A DNA stretch of 64,000 nt from positions 455,041 through 519,040 of the forward strand of contig NZ_MUXN01000027.1 of NCBI RefSeq assembly GCF_001995215.1, in the 5' to 3' direction. A program made the translations under genes and the position numbers. Below the pieces are notes generated by a model. That model did not search any database. It worked only from the letters and a program-made list of their open reading frames with translations, and was not told where the DNA came from. Shown piece after piece: positions 17,184 to 25,700 of this stretch (the stretch's first letter is position 1; each line of letters begins with the position of its first letter). This DNA is from Amycolatopsis azurea DSM 43854. Its GTDB lineage: Bacteria; Actinomycetota; Actinomycetes; Mycobacteriales; Pseudonocardiaceae.

Positions 17184-18086
17184 CTACCCCTTGGGGCTTG
17201 GAGCCTCGACGGTGATCTCCTTTGCGAAGGCACGTGCCCTGCCGCTGTCCTCCGCATGCCACACCACGCCGAGTACGGATTCCGGCAGCCCGGTGAGGGG
17301 CACGAAGAGGACCGAATCCCGCCGTCCTTGGTGTTCGGCGGTCGAGCGGCACAGCACCATGCCGCCTTGGCCTGCCGCGGCGAGACCCATGCCTTCCTGC
17401 AGTGTGCCGACGGTCGGTCCGCGCGGAATCCGGCGGCCTCCGGGGGTGAGCTCGGGGGCTTGGGCGCGGCGCCAGTATTCCGGGGCCGGACCGCGGATCC
17501 CGATCAGAGGACATTCCGCCAGCTCCTCGACGGTGACGGACTCCCTGCGGGCGAACCGATGCCGAGGCGAGACGGCGAGCATCTGCGGTTGACGGGAGAA
17601 AACCGGGCCGAGCATGAGATCCGGTTCCTGCACCGGAAGCAGCACCACCGCGGCATCGATCTCCCGACGGCGGAGCGAGCCGAACGGATCGGCCAGCGGG
17701 ATTTCGGTGAGCTCCACCGCGCAGTCCGGGTGGTGCTTCTCAAATCCGCCGATGGCGTTCGCGAGGTGGTCGTCGATGATGCCCTGGAAACCGATTCGCA
17801 GCACACCGCCGATCCCTCGCGCGGTGGACCGCGTGTGATCGACGGCGGCCCACAGCGCCTCATAGGCCGGACGCAGTTCGGCGAGGAACTTCTCCCCGAG
17901 CGGAGTCAGTTCCACCCGGCGGCTCGTGCGCTCGACGAGGGTCGCGCCGATCCGTCCCTCCAGCGACCGGAGCAGCTGACTGACCCGGCTCTGAGAGACG
18001 TACAGGCGTTCGCCTGCCCGGCCGAAGTGCAGCTCCTCGGCGAGTATCAGAAACACCTCCAGCTCGCGGATCTCCAAGCCGCTCAT
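17184..18086 (-). CDS. LysR-family regulator
   Basis: About 300 residues. The winged HTH (1-60) reads LEVFLILAEELHFGRAGERL then SQSRVSQLLRSLEGRIG, followed by an effector domain. ATG 18086 has GGAGGGAGA eight bases upstream; a longer reading to 18191 would add an unrelated N-terminus. It is divergent from an MFS exporter with 95 bases between starts, the standard regulator-exporter layout, so it probably controls that exporter in response to its substrate. Confidence 0.93.
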   Translation of the reverse strand: MSGLEIRELEVFLILAEELHFGRAGERLYVSQSRVSQLLRSLEGRIGATLVERTSRRVELTPLGEKFLAELRPAYEALWAAVDHTRSTARGIGGVLRIGFQGIIDDHLANAIGGFEKHHPDCAVELTEIPLADPFGSLRRREIDAAVVLLPVQEPDLMLGPVFSRQPQMLAVSPRHRFARRESVTVEELAECPLIGIRGPAPEYWRRAQAPELTPGGRRIPRGPTVGTLQEGMGLAAAGQGGMVLCRSTAEHQGRRDSVLFVPLTGLPESVLGVVWHAEDSGRARAFAKEITVEAPSPKG

Positions 18087-18181
18087 CGGTGTTCTCCCTC
18101 CATGGATCCAGTAGTCCTGCTCATGGAAGGATGAGAAATCGGCCATTGTTCCCGGCAGCGGGCGACGGTTGCCTGGAACAC

Positions 18182-19351
18182 GTGACGACAAGGGAAACCG
18201 AACAGAGGAAAAAGGGCTGGCCGGCGGTGAGCTCGCTCGCCGGGGCGACCTTCACTGTGGTCACCTCGGAAATGCTGCCGGTAGGTCTGCTGACCCCGAT
18301 CAGCCGCGACCTGCAGGTCACCGAGGGTATGGCGGGTCTGACGCTCACGGTCACCGGTCTGGTCGCGGCCGTCTCCGCACCCCTGCTGATCCCGGCGCTC
18401 AGGAATCTCGACCGGCGGGCCGTGCTGTGCGCCTTGATGGCGCTGCTGACGGCAGGGAATCTCCTGGCAGCGTGGTCGCCCGGGTTCGGCGTCATGCTGG
18501 TCGCCCGAGTCCTCGTCGGAATCGGCATGGGCGGAGTGTGGGCGATCGCGGCGAGCCTGGCCGTGCGGCTGGTTCCACCGCGATCGATCGGATCCGCGAC
18601 CTCACTGATCTTCAGCGGAATCGCCGTGGCGTCCGTGCTGGGTGTACCGGCAGGCACCTACCTCGGGGAACTGCTCGGCTGGCGGGCCGCCTTCGTCGGT
18701 GCCGGTGGTCTTTCACTGGTGGTACTGGTCGCGCTGGTGATGTCACTGCCGTCGTTGCCGACGGAAGGGGCCGTTCGCCTGGGCGCGATGCTGCGGCTGG
18801 CGGGTGTGCCGCGGGTGCGCCTCGGGCTGATCGTGGTGGCGCTGATCGTCATCGGGCATTTCGCCGCGTACACCTATGTCCGGCCGGTACTGGAAAAAGT
18901 GTCCGGGGTGACTGCCGGGCAGATCGGAACTCTTCTCCTGGTCTACGGGATCTTCGGGGTCGCGGGCAATTTCGCCTCGGGCGCCGGAGCGGCGCGATCA
19001 CCACGGGTGACCCTGCTGGTGCTCGGCGGGACTTTGTCGGCGACGATGGCGCTGGTCCCGCTCCTGGGACTGACCACCCTGGCAGCGGCGGCGCTGTTGG
19101 TGGTCTGGGGCCTGGCGTACGGCGGTGTCTCGGTTACCGCGCAATCATGGATGCTGGTGGCCGCCCCGGAGGCTCGTGAAGCGACGTCGGCTCTGTTCGC
19201 TGGAGTGTTCAACGCGGCGATCGCGGTCGGAGCGTTGGTCGGCGGGCTGGCCACGGACGCGGCCGGGACCACCGCGGTGATGTGGCTCGGCGGGGTATTC
19301 GCGGCCGGGGCGGTGCTGGTTCTCGCCACCGCCGGTGGCCGGTCCGCCTAG
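18182..19351 (+). CDS. MFS transporter, DHA1-type exporter
   Basis: About 389 residues with 12 hydrophobic segments from SLAGATFTVVTSEMLPVGLLTPI onward. The loop 2-3 motif is modified (NLDRRAVLCALMALL). The sequence resembles the AraJ/Cml-like drug and sugar exporters common in actinomycetes. The start is uncertain: GTG 18182 gives the family-like N-terminus but has no good ribosome binding site; ATG 18131 sits directly behind GGAAGG. It is paired with the divergent LysR gene. Substrate unknown. Confidence 0.9.
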   Translation: MTTRETEQRKKGWPAVSSLAGATFTVVTSEMLPVGLLTPISRDLQVTEGMAGLTLTVTGLVAAVSAPLLIPALRNLDRRAVLCALMALLTAGNLLAAWSPGFGVMLVARVLVGIGMGGVWAIAASLAVRLVPPRSIGSATSLIFSGIAVASVLGVPAGTYLGELLGWRAAFVGAGGLSLVVLVALVMSLPSLPTEGAVRLGAMLRLAGVPRVRLGLIVVALIVIGHFAAYTYVRPVLEKVSGVTAGQIGTLLLVYGIFGVAGNFASGAGAARSPRVTLLVLGGTLSATMALVPLLGLTTLAAAALLVVWGLAYGGVSVTAQSWMLVAAPEAREATSALFAGVFNAAIAVGALVGGLATDAAGTTAVMWLGGVFAAGAVLVLATAGGRSA

Positions 19352-19369
19352 GACGTGTCCTGCGGATCT

Positions 19370-19606
19370 TCATCTGAGGTGAAGGATGATGCAGGCGAGG
19401 ATGATCTCGGCGCGGTGGTAGACGGCTCGTTTGGCGAACCGTGTTGCCAGGCCACGGAATTGTTTGAGCCTGTTGAAGCATCGCTCGACGACGTTGCGGA
19501 GTTTGTAGAGTTCGGGGTCGAAGGCCGGTAGCCTGCCGCCCGCGCTGCCTTTGACTGTGCGGCGGGCGATCTGGCCGCGAGGCACAACGTCACGATCGAC
19601 GTTCAA
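19370..19606 (-). pseudogene. IS5-family transposase, C-terminal remnant
   Basis: The minus-strand frame encodes PRGQIARRTVKGSAGGRLPA, then LRNVVERCFNRLKQFRGLAT and AEIILACIILHLR, the conserved C-terminal block of IS5-type DDE transposases (NxVERxFxRLKxxR). The N-terminal DDE half is missing and the sequence just upstream does not continue it. Downstream bases 19351-19369 (GGACGTGTCCTGCGG) look like an IS end. Confidence 0.75.
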
Positions 19607-19860
19607 CCGGAACTGTTCGCCATTCGTATGCGACGGGACATCGGAGCGGTTGCGTCACGCGCCTACGCGTACGTCAAGTCAGACCGATCACGCCGCCATA
19701 CGTGATCTCGTGGCCGAGGTACGGCTCGAGCGCGGTGCAGAACCGATCTCGCCGGGATCGAGGAGTCTTTGCCAGTCGCGACCGGGCTGGCAGTCGGCAG
19801 GCTATGACCGACTGAGATTCCGAGCCGGAGCGAATGCACTCTCATGCCGCTGATCGGTCG

Positions 19861-20427
19861 TCACGGTGTGGTGGGGTGGTCAGGCGATGATGGCGGGGGT
19901 TGGAGGGATTTCCACGTGATCTCGGGGAGCGGGCCGCTGGTGATGTCGAGGTCTGCGCGGGCGCGGGCATAGAACTCGTTGCGTAGGCGCATGGCATTCC
20001 GGTAGGCGTTCGTGAACGCGGCTGTGTCGGAGTGCTCCTCACGCAGGATGTGCTCCAGTTGCCACACCTGCTCGCTCCATGCTCGTGCGGCGGAGATCGT
20101 CGCCGGTTCGCCGAGGAGCAGGACGGTCTCCCATCGTGCGGCTCGTTCGGTCTCCCCCTCGGCGAGGTCGGCGAACGCGGAGTCGAGGTCGATGGGCTGA
20201 CCTGTGGGCAGCAACCCCTGCGTCTCCGCGATCCGACGGCACAGCCGGACCATGTGCTTGACCGCGTTGGCGTACTCCGAATACGCGAGCAGACGCTTGT
20301 CGTCCCACCGCGCAGACTGCGTTCGCCGCCACCGGGCTCGCTCGGTAAGGGAAGTGACGACGAACGTGGCGGCTGAGCCGAGCAAGACACCGGCGATGGT
20401 CAACACCTGCGCAACGATCGGATTCAC
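19861..20427 (-). CDS. hypothetical membrane-anchored protein, 188 aa
   Basis: An N-terminal transmembrane helix (about 6-26, AQVLTIAGVLLGSAATFVVTS) precedes a charged, helical soluble domain (TERARWRRTQSARWDDKR, AAFTNAYRNAMRLRNEFYARAR). Proteins of this shape are widespread in actinomycetes without assigned function. The start is GTG 20427. It lies between an IS5 remnant and a WD40 pseudogene, so it may be a survivor of a mobile segment. Confidence 0.7.
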   Translation of the reverse strand: MNPIVAQVLTIAGVLLGSAATFVVTSLTERARWRRTQSARWDDKRLLAYSEYANAVKHMVRLCRRIAETQGLLPTGQPIDLDSAFADLAEGETERAARWETVLLLGEPATISAARAWSEQVWQLEHILREEHSDTAAFTNAYRNAMRLRNEFYARARADLDITSGPLPEITWKSLQPPPSSPDHPTTP

Positions 20428-20525
20428 AGATCACAGCCTGCCATCTCCCAGGACGTCCGACATACCCATTCGGAGATGGCGACAAGACAGGCTTGCACCC
20501 TCGCCGTGTTTGACAGCCCCCCTCG

Positions 20526-20982
20526 GAGCTGCCCACGCTGACCGGGCACCGTGGCGCGGTGAATGCGGTGACCTTCAGTCCGGACGGCCGCACCCTTGCC
20601 ACCGGCAGTGCGGACCACTCACTGCGGTATGGGATGTGACCGTCAACAGGCAACTGGCCATACTTACTGCAAAGAGCGACGTCGAAAGCATCAACTCGGT
20701 TTCGTTCAGCCCCGACGGGTACACCCTGGCCGCCGCGGAATCCGGCCTCAGAGTGCGACTGTGGGATCTGCACGACCCGCGGCGGCAGGTGGAGCTTCAC
20801 CCGTTGAAGGAGCACACCGACAACGTGAAGTCGGTCGCGTTCAGTCCGGACGGCCGCACCCTGGCGAGCGGAAGTTCGGATCACGAGGTGCGGCTATGGG
20901 ACATCACCACACCGGCACGGGTCGCCCAGCCCGTCGTTTTGACCGGGCACGCCGGAAATGTCGTTGTTCCACAGATTCAGCG
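20526..20982 (+). pseudogene. WD40-repeat protein fragment with one-base deletion
   Basis: The first frame encodes LTGHRGAVNAVTFSPDGRTL and ASADHSLR-type repeat sequence up to TGA at 20635. One base is missing near 20628: inserting it restores LRLWDVTVNRQ and continues into two more repeats (INSVSFSPDGYTLAAAESG, VKSVAFSPDGRTLASGSSDH, then LTGHAGNV). Both ends are cut off and no ATPase part is present. It is a relic of an nSTAND/HTH-WD40 protein like the intact one at 44561-48175. Confidence 0.85.
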
Positions 20983-21062
20983 GCGCGGCCGCTCATCGCG
21001 GCGCGCGATGGCAGTGATCCGCGCGAGGCACTTTCCGTTCTTCGTATTTTCGGAAGAATCAC

Positions 21063-21087
21063 AGGAAGCTAATCTTCCTCGTTTTTT
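21063..21087 (+). terminator. hairpin with T-tract before the cupin gene
   Basis: AGGAAG (21063-21068), loop CTAAT, CTTCCT (21074-21079), then CG and six T residues. This resembles an intrinsic terminator, unusual in such GC-rich DNA. It lies 16-40 bases before the cupin ATG, so it could end upstream transcription or act as an attenuator. Confidence 0.4.
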
Positions 21088-21102
21088 GGAAAGGCGGAGA
21101 GA

Positions 21103-21729
21103 ATGTCGGAAATCAGCAGGCGGGGTGCGCTCGGCGCGGGTGCGGGAATCGCCGCCGCGACTGCGCTCGGGACGGCGGGGGCGAGCACAGCGGAACCGGC
21201 CAAAACGACCTCGCCGGTGTATGTTTTCCCGCTCGCCAAATCCGCGCCGGCCGTCCATGACGGCGGGACGTTGCGTGGAGCCCACGAGAAGAACTTCCCG
21301 GTGCTGGCCGGTCAGCAGGGCTCGGTGTACCTGGTGCACCTCGACCCTGGCGGGGTCCGCGAACCGCACTGGCACCCGTCCGCGTGGGAGCTGAGCTACA
21401 TCATTTCCGGCAAAGCGGACTGGAGCATTCTCGGCACGCACGAGGACGGCAGCTACCACAACGAAGTTTTCAGCGCGAGTACAGGGGAACTCGTCTTCGC
21501 CCCGCAGGGATTCTTCCACTATTTCGCGAATTCCAGCACCACCGAAGGCCTGGACGTGCTCGTCATGTTCAACACCAGTACCGGGGAGCCGAACGACGAC
21601 ATCGGCATCGTCGGGACGCTGAACTCGCTGCCGAGGGAGATTCTCGCCGCCTCGTTCGGGGTTCCGGTGTCCGCGTTCGCCGCGATCCCCAAGGACCTCA
21701 AGCCGGTGGTGATCACCCGTCGCCGGTAG
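21103..21729 (+). CDS. Tat-exported cupin (oxalate-decarboxylase-like half)
   Basis: 208 residues. The N-terminus (SRRGALGAGAGIAAATALG) is a twin-arginine signal, so it is exported folded. The mature part has a germin/cupin motif: EPHWHPSAWELSYIISG gives HxH and Glu metal ligands, and PQGFFHYF supplies the last His. This matches one cupin of oxalate-decarboxylase or auxin-binding-like proteins; a bicupin decarboxylase would be twice as long. GGCGGAGAG precedes ATG 21103. A LysR gene follows 55 bases later on the same strand. Substrate not defined. Confidence 0.88.
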   Translation: MSEISRRGALGAGAGIAAATALGTAGASTAEPAKTTSPVYVFPLAKSAPAVHDGGTLRGAHEKNFPVLAGQQGSVYLVHLDPGGVREPHWHPSAWELSYIISGKADWSILGTHEDGSYHNEVFSASTGELVFAPQGFFHYFANSSTTEGLDVLVMFNTSTGEPNDDIGIVGTLNSLPREILAASFGVPVSAFAAIPKDLKPVVITRRR

Positions 21730-21784
21730 TGGCAGCGCACACACATGGTAGACGGTCATGCACTGACAGTGGTACTCCGGAGTA

Positions 21785-22627
21785 GTGATCGATCCGGTGC
21801 TGCTGCGCACTTTTCTCGCCGTGGCCGAGGCGGGCGGGTTCTCCGAAGCCGCCCGCCGGCTGGCTCTCGGGCAGTCGACGGTGAGCCAGCACGTCCGCCG
21901 CCTCGAGACGGCGCTCGGCAGCGTGCTGTTCGAGCGCGACACGCACAGCGTGCGACTCACCGGCGACGGCGAGACGATGACCGGATTCGCCCGTAGCATC
22001 CTCGACCAGCAGGACCGCGCACTGCGATACTTCTCCCGGCCGGGCCCACGTGGGCGGGTCCGGTTCGGGGTGTGCGAGGACTTCCTGCTCGGCCACGCCA
22101 CGGACGTCCTCGACCGGTTCCGCAGCGCGCATCCGGGGATCGACCTCGAACTGTCGGTCGAGCTGAGCGAGGTGCTGCACTCCCGGCTCGCCGACGGAGA
22201 CCTCGACCTGGTGCTCGCCAAGCGCGACTCCGGACAGGGCGTGCGACGGGATCCGCTCGTGTGGGTGAGCTCGCCCGGACTGGACCTGATCCCGGGCGAG
22301 CCGCTGCCGCTGGTCCTCTACCCGGAGCCGAGCGTCACCCGGTCCCGCGCGCTGAACACGTTGCGCCGTAACGGTGTCCAATGGCGGATCGGCTGCGTCA
22401 GCGAACGGCTCAACGGCCTGCGGGTCGCGCTCGAAGCAGGGCTCGGCGTCGGCCTGTTCGCGGCGTCCGTGGTCCCGGACGGGCTGGTCCCGATCAGCGG
22501 GTTGCCCGATCCGGGATCGGTGACGTTCGTGCTGAGCCACCGGGGAACCGCACGGGGCTCGGCGGCGGCGTTGGCGGACACGATCCTGTCCGCCCAATGG
22601 AGTCGATCGCCGCTCACGTTGGCGTAG
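21785..22627 (+). CDS. LysR-family regulator
   Basis: 280 residues starting at GTG 21785. The HTH (1-60) reads LLRTFLAVAEAGGFSEAARR and STVSQHVRRLETALGSVLFER, and the effector domain contains a typical GLGVGLFAASVV near the C-terminus. It follows the cupin gene by 55 bases, so it may regulate it in cis. Its end converges on the end of the Tc toxin A gene. Confidence 0.93.
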   Translation: MIDPVLLRTFLAVAEAGGFSEAARRLALGQSTVSQHVRRLETALGSVLFERDTHSVRLTGDGETMTGFARSILDQQDRALRYFSRPGPRGRVRFGVCEDFLLGHATDVLDRFRSAHPGIDLELSVELSEVLHSRLADGDLDLVLAKRDSGQGVRRDPLVWVSSPGLDLIPGEPLPLVLYPEPSVTRSRALNTLRRNGVQWRIGCVSERLNGLRVALEAGLGVGLFAASVVPDGLVPISGLPDPGSVTFVLSHRGTARGSAAALADTILSAQWSRSPLTLA

Positions 22628-22708
22628 TCGTAGGTGAGCGCCTGCAACACCAGGTCGGGAGGCGCTGCCAAGACAAGCTGTCCAGGATCCAAGGTTGTGG
22701 GGCTGTAA

Positions 22709-25700
22709 TCATTCCAGCTCGTAATGGCAGATCAGGAACGCCCGTGCGAGCCGGACGTCCGGGAACCTGAACACTCCACGCTCCTGGTCCCCGCGGTGCC
22801 GGAGCGGCAGCGAGACGTCGAGGACGCCGTGGAACAGCGCCGGCCATTCGGCACTCGCCACGCAATGGAGATCGCGCCCGGCGCAGCTGCACACTTCTCC
22901 GCTCTCGTGGTGGCGCTCGTGCTCGGCGACGAACCGGACGGGCAGCTCGCCCCGGTCGCTCGGGTGCTCCAGCTCGGCGAACAGCTCCAGCCGGGTGATC
23001 CGCGGATCGCGGCGGCCGGGCAGGAAGGGGAAGTGCTCGCGGCCGAGTCTCAGCGGCAGCAGGTGCTTTCCGTCCGGCGCTCGGTCGACGAGCCGGTACC
23101 AGTCGTCCGGGAAGTCATGGCGGATGTCGAACAACCGGGCACCGGCACCGGGCAGCTGCCGTTGAGCGCAATCGTTCGCCGCGTCGCGCAGTAGGTCGCC
23201 GCCCTCCCGAGCGGTGTAGTTGAGGTGCAGGACGATGTCGCCGAGCGTGTCGAAGTCGAACCGGTTGTTGTCCGGCGGCAGCGCGATCCGCCACCGGCTG
23301 ACCGCGCCGGCGAACTCGAACGGCAGATACCGTTCGTCCCGGAAGTTCAGCTCGAACATCCCCGAGTCGTTCTGTCCGTTCGACGTCGCGATGGCTTCGG
23401 TGGCGGCGAACCCGCGCACCAGCCGGGGGTCACCCGGCGTCGGCCGGTAGCCCGCGCCGCACCGGCACCCGTCGACCTCGGTCCCGCAGCAGCACGCCAC
23501 CGGGCCACTCAGCCGCGGGTCGACGCGGGTGGTGCTGCTGAGCAAGGTGAGGCGGCAGTGGACGCCGATGTACGGGCCGACCACACACGGGATGCTGAGC
23601 GTGACGTTCTTGAGCCGACGCAGGTAATGGCCGGGGTAGTCGAGGTCGAACATCCATTCGGGGATCTCGATCTCGGCCGTCCCGGTGGCCTGGATGCGCA
23701 GGAACGCCGCCGGGAAGTCCAGCCGCAGCGAGACGTGTTTGGTCAGCTCGTACTCGCGGCAGTTGGCGTCGACGTAGGCCAGCTCCATCTGCCGCAGCGC
23801 GACCTGGAGCCTCTCCCCCGCGAGCAGGCCCTCGTGCAAGGTGTCCCAGGCGCGCTCGGGCAAGAACGTCCTGGCGAGATGGCCGCGTTCGCTGTTGAAC
23901 GCGCGTTGCGCCTGCCGTCCGGTGCGCAACGCCAGCTCGTACAGCTCCCGGTGCAGCGCCGCGGTCTCGGACTGGAGGTAGGTGTACAGCTCACCATTGG
24001 TGAACTTGCCGCGCAGGAAGTTCTGCACCTCGGCCGAATGCTCCACTTGACGTTGATGGCTGTTGAGGTCCCGAAGTGCCGCGTCGCGACGCCGTTCGGC
24101 GGCCAGGTACTGCCGCTCGATCTGGTCGATCTCGATGGTGATGACCTCGACCTGGTGCTGCCACTCCTCCAGCCGCCGTTGCCAGCCCGCCTCGGTGAGG
24201 TTCAGGCCCGCACTGGTGTTGGCGATATCGGCGAGCGCGTTCATGATCCGCGCGGCGGTGGCGAACGTCGCGTTCGCGAGTTTGGTGCCGATCGGGAGTT
24301 GGTTGGCTTCCAGCGGCCCGAGTCCGGCGACACCGATGTGGATGTCCGGGATCAGCCCGATGCCCTGCGCGATGGCTTCCGACACGTTGCCCGCGGTGCG
24401 CGAGATCATCGATACGCCGGTCAGTGCCTCGTACCCGGTCTCCCCCGCGTTCAGGCCCCGCGCGATGAGTTGCTGGAAGTACCGTAGGCGGGCCAGTGCG
24501 CCTTCTTTGGTCTTGCCCAGCGCCTGGACTTGCCATTCCGCCTCGCGCCATTGGGATTGACGGGTCTGCAGGGCCAGCTCCAGCAGTTGACGCTCGTGCG
24601 TGGCGCGCAGGATGGCGAGTGCTTCGGCGTCGCCCTTTTCGTACGCGGAAAGCAGTTCGGCGCCGAGGCCGCGTACTTCGCTCGCCAGCTCGATGGCCTT
24701 GCCGATCAGATAGGTGAACCGATACGGCGTGGCGCGGCACAGGCATTCGCCGTCACCGCCGCAGTCCCCGTCGCAGCCGTCCAGGGTCTCTCGCCAGCCG
24801 TCCCGCAGCGGGTCGTCGCCCCAGAACTCGGTGTCCGACAGCTGTTCCCGGCTACGCAGCCGGCTGCTGCCGAGTGCGTGCCGTACGACAGCGAGCCGGT
24901 CCGCGGAACTCTCATACAGCGACATCAACCTCGGGTTGAGGGGCGCGGGCGACGGGACGAAGGTCGCGACCCGCTGCGGGACGCCGTCGTTGTCGTGGTC
25001 CTCCACCAGTCGCGGGCTCGCGCCGAGCAGACGGCGCAGCGAGTCGAACACCACGGCCGCCTGCCTGCTCGCCTCCGCGGAGTTGCGGCACAGCAACGCT
25101 TCTCCCCAGGCGAGGAGGGTTTCGAGGTAGGACAGCAGGACGGCGCGGTCACGGGCCAGGGCGTCGCCCTCGTCCGGGGTCCAGGCGTTGTCGCGCACCA
25201 ACGGCGCGTACGCCAGCTCGTACCACCGCAGCGCCGCTTCGAACCCACCGTGCGCGCGCAGCGTGGCCGCCACGGCCGACGCCACGGAGTGCACCGAAGG
25301 CGGGAGAAGCCGAGCGCCGGGCGAGACGTACGCGAAGAACGGGTACGCCGCGAGACCGAAGTGCGGTGCCGGAGTGGACGTCGGTTTGGCCACCAGCGGC
25401 AGGACGACCGCGGAGTCCGACGCCAGGTCGTAACGGAACCCGGGCGGTGGCGCATCCGGGTACTCGCCGAAGCCGACCGGCTTGACGCCCATGTTCTGCG
25501 TACCGGCGAGATCGGTGACCTCGAACCGCAGCGAGTCGCCGGTGCGGCCGTCGAACTTCAGTCGCAGCGACCCGTCGCTAGGGTCGCCTACGACGAACAG
25601 CCCTTCCGACGAGCGTCGCGGCGGCTCGAACTCGCCGTGGTGGTATCGGGACCAGTACAGGTGCACCAGCGGTTCCGGCTCCCAGTTCAGCAGGCCGGGC

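Noticed and set aside
22637..22666. possible terminator (AGCGCCT ... AGGCGCT) between LysR and TcA ends
   Set aside because: Seven-base stem with a 16-base loop is weak, and part of it follows directly on the LysR stop.
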